This document shows positions 1 through 6,851 of a stretch of 57,985 nt of DNA, piece by piece; within the stretch, counting starts at the first letter, position 1; each line of letters opens with the position of its first letter. The position numbers were made by a program, and so were the translations under genes. The stretch is taken from NCBI GenBank assembly GCA_024226735.1, contig JAAELL010000577.1, forward strand, positions 1 to 57,985, in the 5' to 3' direction. The DNA is from a bacterium. GTDB lineage: Bacteria > Planctomycetota > UBA1135 > GCA-002686595. The notes under the pieces were generated by a model. That model was not told where the DNA came from. It did not search any database and worked only from the letters and a program-made list of their open reading frames with translations.

Positions 1-141
1 AACAACGACATGCGTTGGTTCGAGGACGTGTCGATGATCGACGGTTCGTCCTACTACCAGGTGCGCGTCACCTTCAACTCCAACCCCGTCTCCGGCCAGA
101 GCCCGCGCCTCAAGGCGCTCGCGATGTCCTGGACGGAGTAG
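1..141 (+). CDS. C-terminal end of a secreted protein (partial)
   Basis: The frame is open from the first base and ends in TAG, giving 46 residues whose 5' part lies outside the window. The residues are rich in V, S, T, Y and N and end in KALAMSWTE, which looks like the last strands of an exported beta-rich protein. No family can be named from so short a piece. It does not end in the GETW...F-type domain found at the end of many other secreted proteins in this window. Confidence 0.6.
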   Translation, partial: NNDMRWFEDVSMIDGSSYYQVRVTFNSNPVSGQSPRLKALAMSWTE

Positions 142-193
142 GACTGCCTTCTCCGGCCGCCCCCTCGGCTCGTCGGTCCCGGACACTCCTCGC

Positions 194-694
194 GTGAAGC
201 GCAGTCTCTACATCATGCGTCACGGCAAGTCCGACTGGACCGGCGAGACGGGCGACCATGGGCGCACGCTCAACGAACGCGGACGCAACGACGCCAGACG
301 CTTGGGTGCTTGGCTCGCGTCGATCGAACAGGAGCCGGATCGCGTGCTGACCTCGAGTGCCGAGCGCGCCATCCAGACGACGCGCGGGCTCGTCGAGGCC
401 GGCGGCTTCGAGTGCCCGGTCGTCGTCGAACCGACGCTCTACATGACCTCCGTCGACGGAGCGCTGGCGGTGCTCCGCGCGCAGCCGAGCGAGGTTGGGC
501 ACCTGCTCGTCGTCGGGCACGAGCCGACCTCGTCCGAGCTCTGCTCCGCTCTGATCGGGGGTGCTTCCATACGCTTTCCGACAGCCGCCCTCGCGCGGCT
601 CGACTTCCGCAAGTCCGCGTGGTCCGACCTCCAGCTCAAGAGCTGCCAGCTGCACTGGTTCGTGACCCCCAAGGCCTTCCCTACCAACCCATGA
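194..694 (+). CDS. sixA: SixA-type histidine phosphatase
   Basis: The 166-residue product belongs to the histidine phosphatase (phosphoglycerate mutase-like) superfamily and is close to SixA in length. The catalytic RHG motif is at residues 9-11 (IMRHGKSDW), and the second active-site His is in VVGHEPT near residue 117. SixA enzymes remove phosphate from phosphohistidine in phosphorelay or PTS proteins; that substrate is inferred from the family. The ATG follows the upstream stop by about 50 bases. The gene meets the Nudix gene tail to tail with a 14-bp overlap. Confidence 0.8.
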   Translation: MKRSLYIMRHGKSDWTGETGDHGRTLNERGRNDARRLGAWLASIEQEPDRVLTSSAERAIQTTRGLVEAGGFECPVVVEPTLYMTSVDGALAVLRAQPSEVGHLLVVGHEPTSSELCSALIGGASIRFPTAALARLDFRKSAWSDLQLKSCQLHWFVTPKAFPTNP

Positions 695-1061
695 GCGGGA
701 TCAGCGGCTCGTCCGCGGGGGCCAGCTCGTAGTCGTCGAGGTCGTCGCGTTCGACCCACGCGAGCGCCCGGTGCTCGCGCGCCCGCGGCTCGCCGGAGAC
801 GAGCTCGACCTCGAAAGCGAGGAGCTCCACGGTGATCTGCTCGTAGGCGTGTACGTGCTTGCCGAGGAAGCGGCCGACGCGCGTCTCGACGCCCAGCTCT
901 TCGCGCAACTCGCGCGCGAGGCACGCTTCGGGGCTCTCGTCCGCCTCGATCTTGCCGCCGGGCAGCTCCCACTTCCCGGCGAGGTACTCCGGTGCGTCGC
1001 GCTGCGCAAGCAGCAGCCGGGTCCCACGGCGCAGGACGGCCGCGGTGACGCGCACCGTCAC
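681..1061 (-). CDS. MutT-like Nudix hydrolase
   Basis: This is a Nudix hydrolase of 126 residues, the usual MutT size. The full Nudix box is present: GGK, then E, then RELREELGV. Such enzymes hydrolyse nucleoside diphosphates linked to another group, for example oxidised dGTP; the exact substrate cannot be read. I place the start at a GTG at 1061 because it overlaps the mogA stop as GTGA and gives the standard N-terminus VTVRVTAAVL. A longer in-frame start at 1172 would add a low-complexity Arg/Pro tail that is antisense to mogA. It is the last gene of the SRPBCC-moeA-mogA operon. Confidence 0.82.
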   Translation of the reverse strand: MTVRVTAAVLRRGTRLLLAQRDAPEYLAGKWELPGGKIEADESPEACLARELREELGVETRVGRFLGKHVHAYEQITVELLAFEVELVSGEPRAREHRALAWVERDDLDDYELAPADEPLIPLMGW

Positions 1062-1594
1062 GACTTCGCCTTCGGGCGAAAGACCTGGATCACCTTTGGA
1101 TCCGGCTCGAGGTAGGCGGCGCCGATCAGGTCGAGGCAGTACGGGATCGCTGGAAAAACCGCGTCGAGGCACTGGCGAATCGCACTCGGCTTGCCGGGCA
1201 GGTTGACGATCAAGGACTTGCCGCGCACGCCAGCGGTCTGGCGCGAGAGGATCGCGGTCGGGACGAATTGCAGCGAGACACTGCGCATCAGCTCACCGAA
1301 CCCCGGCATCATCTTCTCGCAAACGGCCTCGGTCGCTTCCGGCGTCACGTCGCGCGGTGCGGGCCCCGTGCCGCCCGTGGTGACGATCAGGTCGCAGCCG
1401 TCCTCGTCCGCCATCGCACGCAGGTGCTCTTCGATCCCCGGGGCATCGTCGGGAATGACGCGGTAGACCGGCTCCCACGAGCTCGTGAGGTACTCCCCCA
1501 TCGTCTTCTCGATCGCGGGTCCGCCGAGATCCTCGTACTCTCCGCGACTCGCACGGTCCGAGACTGTCAGGATTCCAATTCGGGCTGCTTGCAT
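1058..1594 (-). CDS. mogA: Molybdopterin adenylyltransferase MogA
   Basis: The 178-residue protein carries the MoCF-biosynthesis fold, with GILTVSDRAS at the N-terminus, the nucleotide-binding motif TTGGTGP near residue 75, and NLPGKPSA near residue 131. MogA adenylates molybdopterin to prepare it for molybdenum insertion by MoeA. The gene lies 30 bp downstream of moeA on the same strand, and a GGAG-type ribosome site precedes the ATG. Its stop overlaps the start of the Nudix gene. Together with moeA here and modBC and moeB near 40 kb, it supports an active molybdenum cofactor pathway. Confidence 0.9.
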   Translation of the reverse strand: MQAARIGILTVSDRASRGEYEDLGGPAIEKTMGEYLTSSWEPVYRVIPDDAPGIEEHLRAMADEDGCDLIVTTGGTGPAPRDVTPEATEAVCEKMMPGFGELMRSVSLQFVPTAILSRQTAGVRGKSLIVNLPGKPSAIRQCLDAVFPAIPYCLDLIGAAYLEPDPKVIQVFRPKAKS

Positions 1595-1624
1595 TGGGGC
1601 TGTCTGCTCTCCTGCAGGTCTCGA

Positions 1625-2818
1625 TCAGGCGCGTGGCGGGATCACGCCACGTGCGCCGGGAACGTGGCCGAGGAACGGCAGGAACGGAACGGGGTCGCCG
1701 ACACCGAGCACGCTCTTCGGCCGCACGTCGATGAGGCCATCGCAGCTCGCCGCCGCCAGCAGGTCGCCGCTTCCGTGCCAGTGAACGGGCGCGACGCCAC
1801 CGGCGTCCGTGCGCGCGGGCAAGAAGAGCCGGCGATCGCGACGGTGCTCGAAGGGCTCGGCGAGCGGGAGCGACAGCCAGGGCTGGCTCCAGCCACCGAG
1901 ATAGCGGCCCACCGCCGGCACGAGGAAGAGGTGCGCGGTCGCGAGCACGCTGACCGGATTGCCGGGCAGGCCGACGAACAGCTGTTCGCCGCGGCGCGCC
2001 ACGAAGACCGGCTTGCCCGGCTGCACGGCGACGCGGTGGAACACCGTCTCGAAGCCGAGCGCTCCCGCCGTCTGCGGGATCAGGTCCTTCGCGCCCATGC
2101 TGACGCCACCCACCGTCACGACGACGTCGGCTCCATCCGCCGCGGCGCGCAGCCGCGCCTCGAGCTCGTCCGCCTCATCGCGGGCGTGGGTGCGGGTTGC
2201 GGGCACCCCGAGCGCCGCCGCGAAGGTGAGGAGCAGGGGCCCGTTGCTGTCGCGAACCCCCGCCGCCCCCTGCGAGCCGACCTCGTCGCCGGTCGTCACG
2301 ATGCCCAGGCGCGGCGGAACGAAGACCTCGATCTCTTCGGCGCCCGCCATCGCCGCGGCCGACACGGTGACCGGACCGAGCCGCGTCCCCGCGGGGACGA
2401 CGACGTCGCCCGCGTGACCGTCCTCGCCGCGCCAGGCGATGTTGCGCCCCGGCGCGAGCGCGCGCTCCTCGAGGATCTGAACGGACTCGGTTCCACCATC
2501 GGTCTGCTCGATCGGCACGACCGTGGCGTCCGCGGGACACGGGGCGCCGGTCATGATGCGCACAGCATCCCCAGCCTCGAGCGCCCCGTCGAACGTCGTT
2601 CCGGCGAACACGGTGCCCACGACCCGGTAGCGATCGCCCGCGGCGAGCCGCAGCGCGTAGCCGTCCATCGTCGCGCGGTCGAACCCCGGTTGGTCGCGGT
2701 CGAGGTGGATGTCGGACGCCACGACCCGGCCGGCCGCCTGGGTGAGCGCGACGCACTCGGTGCGGGACGGCAAGGGGAGACCCGTCAGCGCGGACTGCGC
2801 CTCTTCGAAAGTCAACAT
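1625..2818 (-). CDS. moeA: Molybdopterin molybdenumtransferase MoeA
   Basis: The protein of 397 residues has the MoeA domain order: an N-terminal region with FDRATMDGYA (the conserved MDGYA motif), a barrel with VRIMTGAPCP, the MoCF domain with TTGDEV and VTVGGVSMG, FVGLPGNPVS, and a C-terminal beta domain. MoeA inserts molybdate into adenylated molybdopterin. I prefer the ATG at 2818, about 10 bases after a GAGGG site, over the GTG at 2827, which is almost on top of that site. It lies just downstream of the SRPBCC gene and upstream of mogA, consistent with one transcript. Confidence 0.9.
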   Translation of the reverse strand: MLTFEEAQSALTGLPLPSRTECVALTQAAGRVVASDIHLDRDQPGFDRATMDGYALRLAAGDRYRVVGTVFAGTTFDGALEAGDAVRIMTGAPCPADATVVPIEQTDGGTESVQILEERALAPGRNIAWRGEDGHAGDVVVPAGTRLGPVTVSAAAMAGAEEIEVFVPPRLGIVTTGDEVGSQGAAGVRDSNGPLLLTFAAALGVPATRTHARDEADELEARLRAAADGADVVVTVGGVSMGAKDLIPQTAGALGFETVFHRVAVQPGKPVFVARRGEQLFVGLPGNPVSVLATAHLFLVPAVGRYLGGWSQPWLSLPLAEPFEHRRDRRLFLPARTDAGGVAPVHWHGSGDLLAAASCDGLIDVRPKSVLGVGDPVPFLPFLGHVPGARGVIPPRA

Positions 2819-2831
2819 GTCGGGCACGCCC

Positions 2832-3296
2832 TCAGCTCGACTTGGAAGCGACGGCTGCCTCGGCGGCGCCCTTGACCCCGTCGAGGTCCTTGAGGCACTC
2901 CTTCGCCATCATCTTCATCATCGGCCGCATCAGGAAACCGAGGATCTTGGCCTTCATCGTCAGAGGTGTCGCCTCGAACGACATCGAGAGGTTCGTCCCG
3001 CTGCCCTTTGGCGTCAGGACGAACTCGCTCGCGTAGCGCGCGCCGTGGTTCTCACAGCCCAGCATGTACCCGCGCGGCCGCTCGAAGGCCGTGACCTCCA
3101 TCTCCTCGACCGCTTCCTTCTTGAACATCAGCCGCGTCTCGCGGAAGCGCGTGCCGACGCCGACCGGCCCCTCGGTGAGCATCTCGGTCTTGTGGATGCC
3201 GTCGATGTACTCGGCGCAGTTCGCAAAGTCCGTCGCGTAGTCGAAGACGGTCTCGGGCGGGGCCTCGACGAATTTCTCGATCTTGATTCCGGCCAT
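2832..3296 (-). CDS. SRPBCC (START-like) family protein
   Basis: The 154-residue protein has the polyketide-cyclase/START fold. It begins IEKFVEAPPETVFDYATDF, followed by RFRETR and a C-terminal amphipathic helix rich in Met and Lys. Members bind hydrophobic ligands or act in toxin-like or cyclase roles; no ligand can be inferred here. It is the first gene of the molybdenum-cofactor operon, but its link to that pathway is unclear and may only be positional. A 74-bp-arm palindrome lies in its upstream region, 95 bp from the start. Confidence 0.75.
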   Translation of the reverse strand: MAGIKIEKFVEAPPETVFDYATDFANCAEYIDGIHKTEMLTEGPVGVGTRFRETRLMFKKEAVEEMEVTAFERPRGYMLGCENHGARYASEFVLTPKGSGTNLSMSFEATPLTMKAKILGFLMRPMMKMMAKECLKDLDGVKGAAEAAVASKSS

Positions 3297-3390
3297 GGTT
3301 TGCGGTCCGCTGGAAACTCGGGCTGGCGCCTGAGTGTACGCGCGCGGCCGACGCGGGTCACGCTCGTCCGAGACGGCGTGTGCGCGCTCT

Positions 3391-3577
3391 CTCGTTCCAG
3401 TCTAGGAGGCTGCGCCATAGATAGCGAAGTGGCCGACGGCCCTGGGATCGCGCTGGCAAGGCGCGCAGGCTCCCGCGTAGTTCTGCGCTACTCGGGTGTC
3501 TTGGCGCCTTGCCAGCGTGATCCCAGGGCCGTCTGCCACTTCGCTATCTATGGCGCAGCTTCCTAGACTGGAACGAG
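3391..3577. repeat. Large imperfect palindrome, CTAG-bounded core
   Basis: Two 74-nt arms (3391-3464 and 3504-3577) are inverted copies of each other with three mismatches, separated by about 39 nt that can fold further. CTAG sits near the outer edge of each arm (3402-3405, 3563-3566), followed by G(G/A)GGCTGCGCC or its variant. The element occupies the intergenic space between the divergent SRPBCC operon and a lipoprotein gene and reaches to the edge of the latter's ribosome site. It is far longer than a usual terminator and resembles a REP/BIME-like or MITE-like element. Confidence 0.85.
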
Positions 3578-3590
3578 GAGGATCAGGTCC

Positions 3591-4118
3591 TTGAAGCGGA
3601 GAACGAACGAAATCATGACTGCACTCGCCCTGACGCTGGTCGCGGGCGCTTGTGGCCGATCCGAGGAGGCGGCCCTCCCGGACGTCGATACGACCGAGAC
3701 GCCGACCGAGCGCGTGCCGATCGGGGCGGGACGAGACGCCTGGCTCGCCGCGAGCCGCGTCGGGTGCATCTTCGTCTGGGACGTGTCCGCCGCGAAGATC
3801 GGGGCCGACCTCACCGACATTCGAGTCGACGGCGTCGCGGTCGCGTTCGGCTTCGACCCCTCGAGCCATGCGTCCCTCGAAGTCGGAGTGAAGACCCCCA
3901 CCGGCGACTGGGTCCCGATCTCCGGCGCCGTGCAACCCGTCGCGCCCGGCCACTCGGTTTGGAAGGGCACGTCCGACGACCCCGCTCTCGTCGGCGCGGC
4001 CGCCAGCCACACGCCCGACTATCCGATCGGTACCTGGCAGGTGCGACTCGCGAACGACGACAACTGCATCGACCTGAAGGAGGTCAGCCTGCTGTTGACG
4101 GGCAGCGGCACCCGCTAG
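3591..4118 (+). CDS. Small lipoprotein of unknown function
   Basis: The predicted 175-residue protein has a lipoprotein signal: MKRR, a hydrophobic stretch, then lipobox LVAGAC with Cys at about residue 21. The TTG start at 3591 is chosen because GAGGAGG lies about 10 bases upstream and it provides the basic n-region; an ATG at 3615 is the alternative. The mature part is beta-rich (VKTPTGDWVPISG, GTWQVRLAND) and matches no family I recognise. Its stop codon TAG lies inside the CTAG end of the palindrome at 4115, so the C-terminus may have been set or cut by that element. Confidence 0.65.
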   Translation: MKRRTNEIMTALALTLVAGACGRSEEAALPDVDTTETPTERVPIGAGRDAWLAASRVGCIFVWDVSAAKIGADLTDIRVDGVAVAFGFDPSSHASLEVGVKTPTGDWVPISGAVQPVAPGHSVWKGTSDDPALVGAAASHTPDYPIGTWQVRLANDDNCIDLKEVSLLLTGSGTR

Positions 4119-4207
4119 TGGTGTGATGCAGACATTCGCAGTCGTATCCCGGCCCGCATGCACGCGAACTCGGGATAAGACCGCAACTGTCGGCATCACA
4201 CCACTAG
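4115..4207. repeat. Palindromic element with CTAGTGGTGTGA ends
   Basis: This 93-bp imperfect inverted repeat starts CTAGTGGTGTGATGC and ends with the reverse complement GCATCACACCACTAG. The arms then continue with partial matches through TATCCCG. The first 12 bases at each end are identical to the ends of the element at 30588-30754, although the interiors differ. The left CTAG supplies the stop codon of the lipoprotein gene. Confidence 0.85.
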
Positions 4208-4274
4208 CCAGGCTGGAAACGGCCACCGCCCGGCCACCGCCCGCCCACCCCAGGGGGCAGACGGGCGACGATGC

Positions 4275-6713
4275 CTAAAGGAACTCGACCCGCAGCCCGT
4301 CGGACGTGTTCGACGTCGCGTCGGGGTTTTGGTCGCGGAACCACATCTGGAAGTGCCACGCCTCGCCGGGCGCGATTGTCATGCCGGAAGGCAGGCCGGC
4401 TTGGTCGAGCCCGAAGTCGACGCGGCCCTCGGAGCCCGAGTCGAGCACGGACTGCGAGAAGCGGTACTGCGGCGGACCGAGGCACAGGTTGCCCTGGCTG
4501 CCGCCGAATAGCGAAATGAAGTCGGCCGTCGCAGAGGCGAGGAAGTAGCCCGGCTGGTCGAGCGGCAGGCCGACCGCCGCGAGCCGTAGGTCGTTGTCCT
4601 GCACGACCCGACTGCCCGACGCGCTCAGCGTCGCGCCGTCGCCGGCGGAGTTGGGCGTCACGCCGCAGTAGTTCTCGACCCCGGGCTCGTTCGTGCACGA
4701 CACGGAGATCGTGCCCACACCCGTCTGGCCCAGATAGCCGCCCAGGCGGACCTTGTACCACTGACCGCCGATGACCTGCGCGCTGAGCGTCGTCGTGAAG
4801 ATCGCGCAGCCCGCCGTGTCCTCTTCGCAATTCAACAGACGGAAGCTGTCGACCGGGCAGTCACGCCCCTCGTACAACGCGATCTTCGTGTCGAAGTCGG
4901 CCGTGCCACAAGTGCTGACCGTCCACGTTCCGGTGCACGGGGCGAGGAAGTCGAACCACACGTCGGACTGCACCTGGTCATCGCCGAACAGGTAGCAGCT
5001 CGTGTGCGGCGGGCCGTCGGTCGACGCGCCCAGCGTCACGAACGACGTTTCGCCGATCGTGATCACGACCGCTTCTTCGCAATCATCGTTGCCCGTGCCC
5101 GGACCGACGTCGCCGCGGGAGAGCAACTCGAGGACGTAGCGTCCGCCCGTGCTCGCCGAAGCGGCCGAGGTCACGCGCACGCTCCAAGCACCGGGGACGT
5201 CGGTGTCGATCTGCAGCCCCTCGGTCACGCCGAGGCCGGCGCGGTCCGAGCTTGCGACGACCGCGCCATCCACCAAGACCTCTAGGCGCAGATCGTCGTC
5301 TCCACGCAGGATCGCGCTGAGGAAGCCCTCGCCGCCAAGATCCGACGCGGTGTACGTGTCGCTCGCGCCGGGCTGGGCCAGCCCGAACACGGCGAGCGGC
5401 GCGAGGCCGACGAGCGCCGGAAGGTTCCCACCGAGGTCCGCTTCCATCTCCTCGCGTCCGGGGACGGCGTCGAACAGGTGGTCGCCCGTCGTGCCGCCGA
5501 CGAGGATGTCCAGCTGACCGCCGCCATCGCTGTCGAACGCGATCGCGTGCACTCCGGCCAAGCTCAAGTCCGCTGGAAAAGCCGCCTGCGGCGACCAGTC
5601 GACGAACCGGATTTCGCCCGGCACCGAGACGTTGCGCAACACCGCGGGGCGGTGCGGAGTCATGACGAGTACATCCGGCCGGCCGTCCTGGTCGAAGTCG
5701 GCGATCGTCGACTTGATCGAAGGCACGCTCGCGACGAACTCCGGCGTCGCCACCTCGACGAACGCCGCCTTGCCGTCAGCGCCGTTGCCCTGATTGTGCA
5801 GTACGAAATCCGCGGCGCCGTTGCGCCCGGTCCAGTAGATGTCGACACGGCCGTCCCCGTCGAAGTCGGCCGGCTCGAGCGAGCCGTGACCGGAGCTCGA
5901 CCCCAGGAGCTGCTTGCCGAGGTTGCCGCCCGAGCCGTAGCGAAAGTCGCCGACCTCACTGCCCTGACCGAGTAGGTCGTTGTAGTAGATGAAGAACGGA
6001 CCGTCGTTGCTGATCAACAGGTCCTGCTTCCCATCGCCGTTCATGTCCGCGATCCCGCAGTCGATCGTGAAGTCCGTCTCGCTGGGAACGTGGGTCGGCG
6101 TGACCTCGGTGAAGTTTCCGGTCCCATCGTTGCGATAGAACACGTCCTGACCGAGACCACCGTAGTTGCCCGTGACCAGGTCCTGGTCCCCGTCGCTGTC
6201 GAGGTCTCCCGCAGCGCCGCCACACGCCCAGTCGAGTCCGAGCCCGCGCGGGCTGCCCTCCTCGACGAAGCTGGCGAACACGCCGCCCGGGTGATCGTTG
6301 CGGAAGTACCGCACCGGGTCGGAGAACTCGAACGAGTCGTTGACGATGACGAGGTCGAGCCAACCGTCCAGGTCGAAGTCGCGGAACAGCGCGACGCGCG
6401 AGACGTCCGTGCAGCAGAACTCGGGGATGATCGGCGACCCGCTCACCTCGACGAGCACGCCGCCATCGTTGCGGTACAGCTTGTTGACGCGTGACCCGTA
6501 CGTGCCTTCGGCGACCGCCATCGCGACGTCGAGGTCGCCATCCTGGTCGAAGTCGCCCGCGGCGAGGCCCTTCTCGTGCGAGCCGATCGCCTCGGGGACC
6601 GTCATCTGGACCCGCGCTGGAGTCACGTCGTCGAAGTTGAGCGTACCGGAGAGTTGAGCCGTGGCGGGCGCGGCAGCCGCGCCCGCGGCGAAGACGGAGA
6701 GCAGGAATCGCAT
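4275..6713 (-). CDS. Secreted FG-GAP/VCBS protein with shared C-terminal domain
   Basis: The 812-residue protein starts at the ATG at 6713 with a Sec signal (MRFLLSVFAAGAAAAPATAQ). Residues 50-430 hold FG-GAP/VCBS repeats with Asp-rich calcium-type loops such as DFDQDGDLD and DLDSDGDQD. Two beta-sandwich pre-peptidase-like segments follow (about 430-680), with SDVWFDF and DTKIALYEG. The last 131 residues form the domain shared with other secreted proteins here, from YCGVTPNS to EAWHFQMWFRD and a terminal FL. It is probably a cell-surface or extracellular adhesion protein. A long in-frame extension upstream of 6713 is rejected because it lacks coding character. Confidence 0.82.
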   Translation of the reverse strand: MRFLLSVFAAGAAAAPATAQLSGTLNFDDVTPARVQMTVPEAIGSHEKGLAAGDFDQDGDLDVAMAVAEGTYGSRVNKLYRNDGGVLVEVSGSPIIPEFCCTDVSRVALFRDFDLDGWLDLVIVNDSFEFSDPVRYFRNDHPGGVFASFVEEGSPRGLGLDWACGGAAGDLDSDGDQDLVTGNYGGLGQDVFYRNDGTGNFTEVTPTHVPSETDFTIDCGIADMNGDGKQDLLISNDGPFFIYYNDLLGQGSEVGDFRYGSGGNLGKQLLGSSSGHGSLEPADFDGDGRVDIYWTGRNGAADFVLHNQGNGADGKAAFVEVATPEFVASVPSIKSTIADFDQDGRPDVLVMTPHRPAVLRNVSVPGEIRFVDWSPQAAFPADLSLAGVHAIAFDSDGGGQLDILVGGTTGDHLFDAVPGREEMEADLGGNLPALVGLAPLAVFGLAQPGASDTYTASDLGGEGFLSAILRGDDDLRLEVLVDGAVVASSDRAGLGVTEGLQIDTDVPGAWSVRVTSAASASTGGRYVLELLSRGDVGPGTGNDDCEEAVVITIGETSFVTLGASTDGPPHTSCYLFGDDQVQSDVWFDFLAPCTGTWTVSTCGTADFDTKIALYEGRDCPVDSFRLLNCEEDTAGCAIFTTTLSAQVIGGQWYKVRLGGYLGQTGVGTISVSCTNEPGVENYCGVTPNSAGDGATLSASGSRVVQDNDLRLAAVGLPLDQPGYFLASATADFISLFGGSQGNLCLGPPQYRFSQSVLDSGSEGRVDFGLDQAGLPSGMTIAPGEAWHFQMWFRDQNPDATSNTSDGLRVEFL

Positions 6714-6851
6714 GAGTCGCCTCGCTGTGGTCGAGTAAGAACCGGAGCCTGACGATGGAGGCTCCACGGTACTCGAACGGTGGTGCAGACGCAGGCGCGA
6801 CGCCCGACTACACTTCCGGGCATGCGCTCCATGACCCTCCTGGGCCCCGAC

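Noticed and set aside
1268..2875. A 535-codon plus-strand frame opposite moeA
   Set aside because: No recognisable motif, Arg/His-rich shadow composition; moeA on the other strand is unambiguous.
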